DNA from: JAWOHX01 sp046484975
GTDB taxonomy: Bacteria > Bacillota > Clostridia > DUPQ01
Direction: 5' to 3'
DNA length: 14,114 bases
Assembly: GCA_046484975.1 (NCBI GenBank)
Contig: JAWOHX010000049.1
Location: 1 to 14,114 of the forward strand
Part shown: positions 1 through 6,584 of the stretch, one piece after another
Layout: each line of letters opens with the position of its first letter
How positions within the stretch are numbered: position 1 is the stretch's first letter
The notes under the pieces: model-generated
Seen by the model: the letters and a program-made list of their open reading frames with translations, nothing else
What the model was told of the DNA's origin: nothing
Databases searched by the model: none
Program-made: the position numbers and the translations under genes

Positions 1-102
1 AATCGCAAAAGGCATGGACAGCAATACCAGGGCAGCCATCGCCCCGTGTGAAACAGTGTTGGCCAATTCCTCCCCAGGGGTATACTGATAGATGATTTTC
101 AT
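1..102 (-). CDS. Hemolysin III / TrhA family membrane protein, N-terminal part only
   Basis: The first 34 codons of a minus-strand gene that runs off the left edge. The visible start reads MKIIYQYTPGEELANTVSHG, followed by the beginning of a hydrophobic helix (AMAALVLLSMPFAI). The YTPGEE-ANxxxHG pattern is the usual N-terminus of the hemolysin III / TrhA (YqfA) family, seven-helix membrane proteins related to PAQR receptors; the conserved His of the first helix is His19. Family members are linked to membrane lipid homeostasis rather than proven haemolysis. The start ATG at 102 overlaps the stop of the preceding small ORF as ATGA, and an in-frame stop lies upstream, so this start is well supported. 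It probably belongs to one transcript with the pirin gene. Only the N-terminus is visible, so the family call rests on about 20 residues. Confidence 0.72.
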   Translation of the reverse strand, partial: MKIIYQYTPGEELANTVSHGAMAALVLLSMPFAI

Positions 103-212
103 TGCTTTCTTCTTTTCCTTCCATAGTATTTAAAGCCTGCATTGCGGTATGCATCGGGCTTGATGCGAGAACCAAAAACATACATCCCCACCAGCCGTGA
201 GGCTGTCCTCAT
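99..212 (-). CDS. Possible small basic protein of 37 residues between pirin and the TrhA-like gene
   Basis: An unrecognised short ORF that begins MRTASRLVGMYVFGSRIKPD and ends in a very basic tail (YYGRKRRKQ). In its favour: an AAGGGG ribosome binding site about 8 bases before the ATG at 212, overlapping the pirin stop codon, and a stop that overlaps the next gene's start as ATGA. The spacing therefore fits a translated link between pirin and the TrhA-like gene. Against: it is short, I recognise no family, and a translated leader that only couples the flanking genes would look the same. A longer reading from the ATG at 281 would overlap the pirin 3' end and has no better ribosome binding site. 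No function is proposed. Confidence 0.35.
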   Translation of the reverse strand: MRTASRLVGMYVFGSRIKPDAYRNAGFKYYGRKRRKQ

Positions 213-225
213 TGAAAATTCCCCT

Positions 226-1065
226 TCATTCCCTCTTGCGGAGAAAAGTCCCTTCCTCCAGTTCCTGAAACGCCTGGTCAAGCTCCTCCCGGGTGTTCAT
301 CACCACCGGGCCCCTCCATGCGACGGGTTCCCCCAGTTTCCTGCCGGAAAAGATCAGCATCCGCAATCCCTGCGGTCCGGCTGTGGCCTTGAAGAAATCC
401 CCGGGGGTGAAAAGGATGCCTGTTTTTTCCCCTTGCTCTTCCCCGAAATCACCCTCCCCCTGCAGGATATATGCGAAAAGTGTGTCCTCCCGGCGGGTTT
501 CCAGCAGGAATTCCCTTCCCGGTTTGACGTCCGCGTCCAGGAAAACAGGATCCACAGATATGCCGGAGACGGGGCCCTTTTGTCCCTTGTAGCTTCCCGC
601 GATGATCCGGACCGTGGCATCTTCCTCCTCCACCACGGTCACATCCTCTTTCCGGACATCCCGGTAGGCAGGAGGGGACATCTTGCCTGCGGCGGGAAGA
701 TTCACCCACAGCTGAACCCCCAGCATGCGGGGGCTTGCCTGGGGCATCTCCTGATGGACGATACCGCTTCCGGCGCTCATCCACTGGCAGCATCCCTCGT
801 CGATGGACCCGGTGTTGCCCAGACTGTCCCCATGCTCAATCCTCCCCTGAATCAGGTAGGTGACGGTTTCGATTCCCCTGTGGGGATGCCATGGGAAGCC
901 CTTCGTGTAATCTTCCGGATTGTCCGAATCGAAGGCATCCAAAAGCAAAAAAGGATCCAGGTCCTTGCCTCTGGCCGGGGTGAACACCCTGGTCAGGCGC
1001 ACTCCCGCACCGTCCCGGGTGGCCTTGCCGTTGACGATTTCACGGATGGCACGTTCCTGTCTCAT
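226..1065 (-). CDS. Pirin family protein (cupin metalloprotein)
   Basis: A 279-residue bicupin of the pirin family. The N-terminal cupin has the complete metal site: His60 and His62 in the HPHRG motif, then His104 and Glu106 in GIVHQEMP. These match the His/His/His/Glu ligand set of characterised pirins. The C-terminal domain carries the family-typical GEPVAWRGPVVMNTREEL ending. Pirins bind Fe(II) or similar metals; some act as quercetin 2,3-dioxygenases and others as redox-linked regulators, so the substrate here cannot be assigned. The start was set at the ATG at 1065 because AGGGGAG (1074-1080) lies 8 bases upstream. The ATG at 1089 would place that site inside the coding region, and the ATG at 1071 is too close to it. 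The gene faces away from the PadR-Fet operon and is followed by a small ORF and the TrhA-like gene. Confidence 0.93.
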   Translation of the reverse strand: MRQERAIREIVNGKATRDGAGVRLTRVFTPARGKDLDPFLLLDAFDSDNPEDYTKGFPWHPHRGIETVTYLIQGRIEHGDSLGNTGSIDEGCCQWMSAGSGIVHQEMPQASPRMLGVQLWVNLPAAGKMSPPAYRDVRKEDVTVVEEEDATVRIIAGSYKGQKGPVSGISVDPVFLDADVKPGREFLLETRREDTLFAYILQGEGDFGEEQGEKTGILFTPGDFFKATAGPQGLRMLIFSGRKLGEPVAWRGPVVMNTREELDQAFQELEEGTFLRKRE

Positions 1066-1128
1066 ATGCATCTCTCCCCTCTTATTCATTGTACCCGTAT
1101 TTCTTCATTTCATCCAGCACCCTATATA

Positions 1129-1157
1129 TTGACAGGCGGATTTTTGTCTGTCATAAT
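1129..1157 (+). promoter_or_regulatory. Promoter of the PadR-fetAB operon
   Basis: A -35 box TTGACA (1129-1134) and a -10 box CATAAT (1152-1157) are 17 bases apart, close to sigma-A consensus. An inverted repeat TGACAG (1130-1135) / CTGTCA (1148-1153) fills the spacer. The predicted start of transcription, near 1164, falls inside the PadR operator next to it. The divergent pirin promoter must lie in the same 135-base gap; TATATA on the minus strand is a weak candidate for its -10. Confidence 0.65.
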
Positions 1158-1158
1158 A

Positions 1159-1188
1159 ATATCGTAATACGATATCGTAATCTGATAT
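1159..1188. promoter_or_regulatory. Tandem overlapping palindromic operator, probably bound by the PadR regulator
   Basis: ATATCGTAATACGATAT (1159-1175) is a perfect inverted repeat of two 8-base arms around a central A. A second copy, ATATCGTAATCTGATAT (1172-1188), shares its first four bases with the end of the first and has two mismatches in its right arm. The 13-base offset puts the two dyads a little over one helical turn apart. The site lies just downstream of the -10 box and upstream of the ribosome binding site AGGAG (1191-1195), a position that would block transcription. Autoregulation by the adjacent PadR protein is inferred. Confidence 0.7.
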
Positions 1189-1200
1189 TAAGGAGCTCTC

Positions 1201-1527
1201 ATGGATGGACTCGTTTACAAAAGGATGTTTCAGGGCTTTGTCTGCCTGCATATCCTCCACCATGCCGCACAGGCGCCGGTGTACGGTTCCTGGATGATGG
1301 AGGAGTTATCCATGCACGGCCACCGGCTGGGGCCGGGGACGCTGTATCCCCTGCTCCACTCCCTGGAGAAGGAAGGGCTGCTCTCCCGCTTCCAGGAAAA
1401 TGTGGAGGGGAAAATCCGAAAATATTACCGCACCACTTCCAAAGGGAATGAGACCCTGGCACAGGCCAGGATATACCTGCGGGAGCTGGCCGGGGAAATG
1501 GAAGGGAGGGCGGAGCATGCTTTTTGA
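1201..1527 (+). CDS. PadR family transcriptional regulator
   Basis: A 108-residue winged-helix regulator of the PadR family. The family hallmark is clear: YGSWMMEEL (28-36), then GPGTLYPLLHSLEKEGLL (44-61) for the recognition helix and wing entry, and KYYRTTSKG (74-82) in the wing. A short C-terminal helix should form the dimer contact, as in the compact PadR-s1 group. PadR proteins usually repress an adjacent transporter or detoxification gene and lose DNA binding when they bind a ligand. Here the gene leads the operon, follows a palindromic operator, and overlaps fetA by 11 bases, so the FetAB-like exporter is the likely target. The inducer, a metal or another small molecule, cannot be read from the sequence. 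The start has AGGAG 5 bases upstream. Confidence 0.93.
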   Translation: MDGLVYKRMFQGFVCLHILHHAAQAPVYGSWMMEELSMHGHRLGPGTLYPLLHSLEKEGLLSRFQENVEGKIRKYYRTTSKGNETLAQARIYLRELAGEMEGRAEHAF

Positions 1528-2158
1528 ATTCAAGGACGTAACATACAAGGACCTGCTGGACATCCCCTGCCTGAATATCCCGGACCACCGGGTCACCTGC
1601 CTGTTCGGGCCAAGCGGAAGCGGAAAGACCACGCTGCTCCGGATGCTCAACAAACTCATCTCCCCCACCGGGGGCAGCATCTTCCATCATGGCAGGGACT
1701 TAAACCTCATCTCCTCGGTGGAACACCGCAGACAGGTCACCCTGCTGTCCCAGACCCCCATCCTGTTCGAAGGCACCGTCCGGGACAATCTCAATGCAGG
1801 GCTTTTATTCCGCGAACTGCCTCCCGCCGGGGATCCTGTATTACAAGGCATTCTGGACCAGGTCCAGCTTTCCAAACAGCTGGACCATCCCGTCGGGACC
1901 CTGTCCGGCGGGGAGAAACAGCGTTTGGCCCTGGGAAGGGTCCTTCTGTTGGATTCCCTCGTTTACCTGCTGGACGAGCCCTCCTCCGCACTGGACGAGA
2001 AGACTGAGCTGTTGATCATCGAAATGCTCACCCGACACGCCCGGGAAACCAAAAAATCCATCGTGATGGTCACCCATTCCAGGACAATTGCCGGCAGATT
2101 CGCCGACGAGGTGCTGGAAATGGAGAAAGGCGTCTGCCTGAACGGAGGTGCGTCATGA
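1517..2158 (+). CDS. fetA: ABC transporter ATP-binding protein, FetA-like (metal export)
   Basis: A 213-residue ABC ATPase with every core motif: Walker A GPSGSGKT (31-38), Q-loop Gln79, signature LSGGEKQR (129-136), Walker B YLLDEP (150-155) with catalytic Glu154, D-loop SALD (157-160) and H-loop His187. The short length and the UPF0014 permease encoded next identify it as FetA/YbbL-like. In E. coli, FetAB exports iron and protects against oxidative stress. The start at 1517 (MLFEFKDV) was chosen because it gives the normal N-terminal strand of the fold and follows a GGGAGGGCGGAGC purine-rich site; a longer reading from 1400 runs through the PadR gene. It overlaps padR by 11 bases and fetB by 4 (ATGA). 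The family is certain; iron as the substrate is inferred from the partner. Confidence 0.9.
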   Translation: MLFEFKDVTYKDLLDIPCLNIPDHRVTCLFGPSGSGKTTLLRMLNKLISPTGGSIFHHGRDLNLISSVEHRRQVTLLSQTPILFEGTVRDNLNAGLLFRELPPAGDPVLQGILDQVQLSKQLDHPVGTLSGGEKQRLALGRVLLLDSLVYLLDEPSSALDEKTELLIIEMLTRHARETKKSIVMVTHSRTIAGRFADEVLEMEKGVCLNGGAS

Positions 2159-2934
2159 ACGACGGAATCATCGAACTGAGCATCCTGCAGGTGGCCTTTG
2201 CCTATCTCTTTGTGGTCATGGTTTTGCTGATTTTGAGAATCCGGGGAATCAAGCGGGAAAAGGAGCTGGTTTTCTCCTCCCTGCGGATGACCCTCCAGCT
2301 GGTTCTCACTGGATATATCCTTGTCTACATATTCCAGTCCCCCAACCCCTGGGCCACCTTGGCAATCATCCTGCTCATGGAGGCATTCGCCATCCGCACC
2401 GTGTTCCGGAAATTCAAAAAGTCCTTGTTCCCGTCTCTTAAGAGGGTCGTTGCCCTGTCCATGGCCCTGGGAACCCTGACATGCCTGCTGTATTTCCTGT
2501 TTGCGGTGGTGCGCATCACACCCTGGTATGACCCCAGGTATTTCATCCCCATTGCAGGCATGCTCATCGGGAACTCCATGACAGGGGTCTCCCTGGGCCT
2601 GAAGTCCCTTCTGGAGAGCATGACCGACCGGAAAGCCCTGGTGGAGGAGGCCTTGATCCTGGGGGCCACCCCCCGGACCGCAACAAGGAACATCGTCAAC
2701 AATGCCTTTGACGGCGCCATCCTGCCCACCATCAATTCCATGATCGGCATGGGCATCGTCTTCCTGCCCGGGATGATGACGGGTCAGATCCTTTCCGGAA
2801 TCTCCCCCACCACGGCAATTGCCTACCAGATTGCCATCATGCTGGGAATCCTGGGCGCAGTGTCCCTGACGGTGATCCTGATGCTCCAATGGGGGTTCCA
2901 TACGTTTTTCAACAAGGAAGACCAGCTTCGCTGA
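2155..2934 (+). CDS. fetB: ABC transporter permease, FetB / UPF0014 family (metal export)
   Basis: A 259-residue membrane protein of the UPF0014/FetB family with about seven hydrophobic segments (roughly 8-27, 43-61, 65-84, 99-120, 129-149, 190-208, 220-247). Highly conserved family stretches are present: IPIAGMLIGNSMTG (131-144), EALILGATPRTA (165-176), and NSMIGMGIVFLPGMMTGQIL (194-213). The ILGATPRTA segment resembles the coupling helix that contacts the ATPase. In E. coli this permease works with FetA to export iron. The start overlaps the fetA stop (ATGA). The stop codon abuts the stop of the convergent DUF6320 gene, with no bases between them and no visible terminator. Confidence 0.92.
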   Translation: MNDGIIELSILQVAFAYLFVVMVLLILRIRGIKREKELVFSSLRMTLQLVLTGYILVYIFQSPNPWATLAIILLMEAFAIRTVFRKFKKSLFPSLKRVVALSMALGTLTCLLYFLFAVVRITPWYDPRYFIPIAGMLIGNSMTGVSLGLKSLLESMTDRKALVEEALILGATPRTATRNIVNNAFDGAILPTINSMIGMGIVFLPGMMTGQILSGISPTTAIAYQIAIMLGILGAVSLTVILMLQWGFHTFFNKEDQLR

Positions 2935-3597
2935 TCAGATGTGAAGCCGTTTCCGGGCTTCGTTCTTGAGGTTCTTGTCCCCGAAGACAAGCAGTGCGAT
3001 GATGGTGACCAGTCCATACATCCCCGCCACCAGGCTGGGCCAGAGGATGAATTCAAAGAAAATCCTGGCCAGGATGGGGAGCATGCAGAGAAGAGCAATG
3101 GACATTTGGAACAGATAATATTTTTTCCGGGTCATCTTGTTGACCATGATGATCACGGAAGCTGCCACACAGGCGCTGAACAGAATGAAGGGCACAGCAT
3201 AGGTGATGGACCACCCTGTGCCTGTGAAAAAATAGTCCGCCGCCAGCAGCAGGCCGCTGATCAGCAGGCTGTCCAGGACCAGCATCAAAGGGGTGATCCG
3301 TTTCTTGATGATGGGCTGGGCCACCAGTATCCAGACCAGCCAGACCAGGGATATGGGGATCAGGCTCCACAGGAAAACCGGATACGTGAGCAGGTTGATG
3401 AGAAGCAAGACCAGGGAAAATACCCAGGCGATGAACAGGATGGCCTTCTTGACCATCTTCACCGACCTTCTCTCCCTTTCCCCCACATCCATATATACGG
3501 GACGAATCCGGGGATCCTTGTCATGGAGATGCTTGCCGCAGATGGGGCAGTTCTCCGTGAGGTTGTTGACTTCAATTTTGCATCCGATGCATTTCAT
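2935..3597 (-). CDS. Zinc-ribbon membrane protein, DUF6320-like
   Basis: A 220-residue protein. The N-terminus is a four-cysteine zinc ribbon (Cys3, Cys6, Cys17, Cys20 in MKCIGC...CPIC), followed by a charged linker (22-50) and about six transmembrane segments (roughly 51-70, 74-93, 102-120, 130-151, 160-178, 184-205) and a short basic tail. This matches the layout of the DUF6320 family, which has no established function. It starts one base inside the stop of the acyltransferase-like gene (TGATG), so the two are translationally coupled. The same pairing is, as far as I recall, common in Clostridia and suggests a membrane-bound partner for that enzyme. The role in an acyl-transfer reaction at the membrane is inference only. 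Confidence 0.8.
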   Translation of the reverse strand: MKCIGCKIEVNNLTENCPICGKHLHDKDPRIRPVYMDVGERERRSVKMVKKAILFIAWVFSLVLLLINLLTYPVFLWSLIPISLVWLVWILVAQPIIKKRITPLMLVLDSLLISGLLLAADYFFTGTGWSITYAVPFILFSACVAASVIIMVNKMTRKKYYLFQMSIALLCMLPILARIFFEFILWPSLVAGMYGLVTIIALLVFGDKNLKNEARKRLHI

Positions 3598-4874
3598 CAG
3601 TAATTCGTCTCCACTTTCACATCGACTTCATGGGAAGTCAGAAAATCTATATATGCCTTCAGGATGGTGTTCTCCAGGATCACCGAGGAAAACGTGATGC
3701 TGATGGTATCCCGGTAGCTCATCACCCCGCTGTTGATGGAGTTTTTCTGGGGCCTGCCAAGGACGGCGTCAAAGCGCTCCACGAAGTCCTCCATGTAATC
3801 CGGCAGTGTGGTGTTCCCCATGTTGGAAAGCACGGAGGTGACGATGCGGTCCCCGTAACGGCTGTAATATGTGCGAAGGATGAATTTCTTGATGAACAGG
3901 GGTGCCAGCCGGGTCATGATCTTTTTCTCGGCATTCACATTCCCGCTGAACTTCATTCTTAGTAGTTTTGGATCCATGGATTCGGTCATTTGATTTCGGA
4001 CCTGGTCGCAGATGGTCTGGAAATCCATGTCCTGCCCGGGGGACACGGCGATGTTTATGTAGGAGGAGAAATTCCGCAGGGTTTTTGAAGGAAAAGCTTT
4101 CCTCAGGTTGATGGGTACGGAAATCTTGATGAGCTTGTTGGAGGAAACACGGTATTTCTTGTCCATGGAAATGGCATGGATGTACAGTGCCGTGAGGAAC
4201 TGGGTGATGGTCGACCCGTACCGCTTGGAAAGGTCAATGACCTGCCTGACGGACAAAACCACATGGGTGATCCTCAGGGAATGACGCTTGAACCGTGTGC
4301 CGGGGATCTTGAAGGGGATGTGCTCCTTCAGGTTCAGTGCTTGTTTTTTTTCTGCATAATTCAAAAAGGAATCCTCGGTCTCCTCCTCCGTGGGCAGGTC
4401 CTTGTAGTAGAGGATGCCGTATTCCTCCAGATTGGAATAGTCGATCTTTGGCTTTTCCTCCCGGGAGAGGAGGAAGTAGTTGAAGACAAGGGTCTTGAGG
4501 AAGACCAGGGAGCCATAACCGTCGGCAAGGGAATGGAAAACCTCCAGGGAAATCCGTTTTCTAAAATACAGCACGCGGAAATGGAACCCCCTGTCCTTTT
4601 CCTCGGAAAAGGGCTCGGTGGGGTAGGCGGTCTCCAGCCGCACCTGTGGCCTGGACTGGTTTTCCTCCAGGAAGTACCAAAAGAGCCCTTTGCGGATGCT
4701 CACCGAAAAGGTGGGGAACCGTCTGTATGTCATCTGGAGGGCGGAATCAAGGACCTTGGGGTCTACATTTTCCCTCAGCATGCAGTCAAGCCTGTAGATG
4801 GGAGCCCATTCCCTTTCCCGGACTGCGGGATAAATCTTCGCAGCATTGTCCAGTTTGAACCATTTCTGTTCCAT
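3597..4874 (-). CDS. Condensation-domain / alcohol acetyltransferase-like acyltransferase
   Basis: A 425-residue protein of the CoA-dependent acyltransferase superfamily (BAHD, condensation and alcohol acetyltransferase folds). The catalytic motif is HSLADG (His114 to Gly119), the HxxxDG form, with His114 as the expected general base. An FSSYINIAVSP-type stretch near residue 270 and the YSRYGDRIVTSVLSNMG region near 340-360 fit the second half of the fold. There is no signal peptide and no carrier protein or adenylation domain nearby, so a nonribosomal peptide role is unlikely. A stand-alone O- or N-acyl transfer onto a lipid or glycan is more plausible, perhaps with the membrane protein encoded next. 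A good AGGAG precedes the start. Acyl donor and acceptor are unknown. Confidence 0.8.
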   Translation of the reverse strand: MEQKWFKLDNAAKIYPAVREREWAPIYRLDCMLRENVDPKVLDSALQMTYRRFPTFSVSIRKGLFWYFLEENQSRPQVRLETAYPTEPFSEEKDRGFHFRVLYFRKRISLEVFHSLADGYGSLVFLKTLVFNYFLLSREEKPKIDYSNLEEYGILYYKDLPTEEETEDSFLNYAEKKQALNLKEHIPFKIPGTRFKRHSLRITHVVLSVRQVIDLSKRYGSTITQFLTALYIHAISMDKKYRVSSNKLIKISVPINLRKAFPSKTLRNFSSYINIAVSPGQDMDFQTICDQVRNQMTESMDPKLLRMKFSGNVNAEKKIMTRLAPLFIKKFILRTYYSRYGDRIVTSVLSNMGNTTLPDYMEDFVERFDAVLGRPQKNSINSGVMSYRDTISITFSSVILENTILKAYIDFLTSHEVDVKVETNY

Positions 4875-5046
4875 CTACGCATCTCCTGTCTATAGTGCCA
4901 TTCTATATCAAATGTGAAAAGGTTGCCATGATTTTTAAAAAGTATAATCCACGCTAATGCGATTCATTATATTTATTTATTTTACTTATATCCCCAAAGT
5001 GGGATAATATATGTGTCGGAGTCCATTTGAAAAAGGAGACTGTGCC
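4875..5046. promoter_or_regulatory. AT-rich divergent intergenic region with the CofE-like gene's promoter
   Basis: This 172-base gap separates the minus-strand acyltransferase gene from the plus-strand ligase gene and is clearly more AT-rich than its surroundings. For the plus strand, TTTACT (4981-4986) and GATAAT (5003-5008), 16 bases apart, make a reasonable sigma-A promoter. An inverted repeat TATCCC (4989-4994) / GGGATA (5001-5006) overlaps that -10 box and could be an operator. TATAAT at 4943-4948 is a second candidate -10 without a good -35. I see no convincing minus-strand promoter, though one must exist here. Confidence 0.5.
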
Positions 5047-6237
5047 ATGGAAAGAATGACAGGAACCGTGGTGAGAGGCCTGCGCGCCCCCATCATCAAC
5101 CGGGGGGACGACATCCGGGGCATTGTGGCCGGTTGCGTGATCGGGGCCGCCAGGGCAGAAGGCTACACAATCAACGACAGGGACATCGTGGCCGTCACCG
5201 AGTCAGTGGTGGCCAGGGCCCAGGGCAATTACGCCCACATCGATGACATTGCAGCAGACATCCGCGGCAAATTCGGGGGTGGAACCCTGGGGGTCATTTT
5301 TCCCATCCTGAGCCGGAACCGCTTCGCCGTCCTTCTCCGGGGCATCGCCAAAGGGGTGGACAAGGTGGTCCTGATGCTGAGTTATCCTTCCGACGAGGTG
5401 GGGAACCATCTCATCGACGAGGATCTCATGGAGGCGGCCAATGTGAACCCCTGGAGCGACGTATTGACCGAGCAGGCCTTTCGGGAACACTTTGGCTTTG
5501 CCAAACACACCTTCACCGGTGTTGATTACATTGAATACTATAAATCCCTGGTGGAGGGATGCGGCGCAGAATGCGAGATTCTTTTCTCCAACCGGGCTGA
5601 GACCATCCTGGACCATACAAAGAATGTCCTGGCCTGCGACATCCACACCAGGGAAAAAACAAAACGAACTCTCTTTGCAGGGGGCGGGGAAAAGGTATAC
5701 TCCCTGGACGAGGTCCTGCGGGAACCCGTGGGAAAAAGCGGCTACAACAGTGATTTTGGCTTGCTGGGCTCCAACAAGTCCACCGAGGACACGGTAAAGC
5801 TCTTCCCCAGGGACTGCCGCCGGATTGCCCTGGACATCCAGGCCCTCATCGGAAAGGAGACGGGAAGAACCGTGGAGGTCATGGTCTATGGGGATGGCGC
5901 CTTCAAGGATCCCGTGGGCAAGATATGGGAGCTTGCAGATCCCGTGGTGTCCCCCGGGTACACCGACGGCCTGGAAGGAACCCCCAATGAGATCAAGCTC
6001 AAATACCTGGCGGACAACAACTTCTCCGACCTGAAAGGGGAAGAACAGAAAAAGGCCATTTCCGATTACATCCGGGGCAAATCAGACGACCTGGTGGGTA
6101 AGATGGAGTCCCAGGGCACCACGCCCCGCCGTCTCACCGACCTCATCGGCTCCCTGGCGGACCTGACCTCGGGCAGCGGCGACAAGGGGACTCCCATCGT
6201 CTATATCCAGGGATACTTCGACAACTACACGGAATAG
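5047..6237 (+). CDS. CofE-like ligase (coenzyme F420-0:L-glutamate ligase family)
   Basis: A 396-residue protein of the F420-0:gamma-glutamyl ligase (CofE) family. The N-terminal half shows the family pattern: ITINDRDIVAVTESVVARAQG-like residues around 41-60, the region where CofE binds nucleotide and metal, and conserved acidic and glycine-rich stretches further on (GLLGSNKSTED, MVYGDGAFKDP). True CofE adds glutamate to F420-0 with GTP. No other F420 gene is in the window, and most Clostridia do not make F420, so the annotation should be read as fold and chemistry (amide ligation with a nucleotide), not pathway. It is longer than archaeal CofE (about 250 residues). The start at 5047 has AAGGAG 8 bases upstream (5033-5038). 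The 3' end overlaps the convergent NifX-like gene by 13 bases. Confidence 0.82.
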   Translation: MERMTGTVVRGLRAPIINRGDDIRGIVAGCVIGAARAEGYTINDRDIVAVTESVVARAQGNYAHIDDIAADIRGKFGGGTLGVIFPILSRNRFAVLLRGIAKGVDKVVLMLSYPSDEVGNHLIDEDLMEAANVNPWSDVLTEQAFREHFGFAKHTFTGVDYIEYYKSLVEGCGAECEILFSNRAETILDHTKNVLACDIHTREKTKRTLFAGGGEKVYSLDEVLREPVGKSGYNSDFGLLGSNKSTEDTVKLFPRDCRRIALDIQALIGKETGRTVEVMVYGDGAFKDPVGKIWELADPVVSPGYTDGLEGTPNEIKLKYLADNNFSDLKGEEQKKAISDYIRGKSDDLVGKMESQGTTPRRLTDLIGSLADLTSGSGDKGTPIVYIQGYFDNYTE

Positions 6238-6584
6238 GGGGAGTTCTTCTCTTCATCGTGGTCACAGAAGGACCCGTCTTTGTCCAGTTCCCCCCTCGCA
6301 TACCGTAAAGCCAGGTCCAGGCTTTGTCCCTGGACCCCGGCCACGGCGTCGATTCCGTGTTCCTTGAAGATTTCCACGGCTCCCAGACCCATTCCTCCGG
6401 CGATCACGGCGCTGACCCCCAGCTCATTCAAAAAATTCGGCAGGTAACCCGGTCGATGACCAGGGTTCTCCACAATCTCGTGACGGGTGACATTCCCGTC
6501 CAGCACCTCAAAAATCTCGAAGGTCTCGCAATGTCCGAAATGCATGGCTGCCATGCCTTTGTCACTTGCCACCGCTATTTTCAT
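6225..6584 (-). CDS. NifX/NafY-type dinitrogenase iron-molybdenum cofactor domain protein
   Basis: A 119-residue single-domain protein of the dinitrogenase FeMo cofactor biosynthesis family (NifX, NafY, NifB C-terminus, orange protein). The family start MKIAVASD is followed by HFGHC (15-19), whose His and Cys are candidate metal-cluster ligands, and by VIAGGMGLGAVEIFKEHGI (60-78), the ribonuclease-H-like core. The C-terminal FCDHDEE (107-112) is another likely ligand group. It is the last gene of the seven-gene cluster and overlaps the Mrp gene by 23 bases; AAGGAG lies about 9 bases before the start. With MinD and Mrp ATPases upstream and no nif genes, a role in binding or carrying an Fe-S or Mo/Cu-S cluster fits better than nitrogen fixation. 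Confidence 0.9.
   Translation of the reverse strand: MKIAVASDKGMAAMHFGHCETFEIFEVLDGNVTRHEIVENPGHRPGYLPNFLNELGVSAVIAGGMGLGAVEIFKEHGIDAVAGVQGQSLDLALRYARGELDKDGSFCDHDEEKNSPYSV

Noticed and set aside
142..1167. Long plus-strand open frame (341 codons) opposite pirin
   Set aside because: It is the antisense shadow of the pirin gene, which has full metal-ligand motifs; the plus frame has no recognisable domain and no ribosome binding site.
1963..2901. Minus-strand open frame of 312 codons over fetA and fetB
   Set aside because: The translation is rich in Gly, Gln, Asp and His with no domain, typical of the reverse of a membrane protein gene; FetA and FetB are unmistakable on the plus strand.
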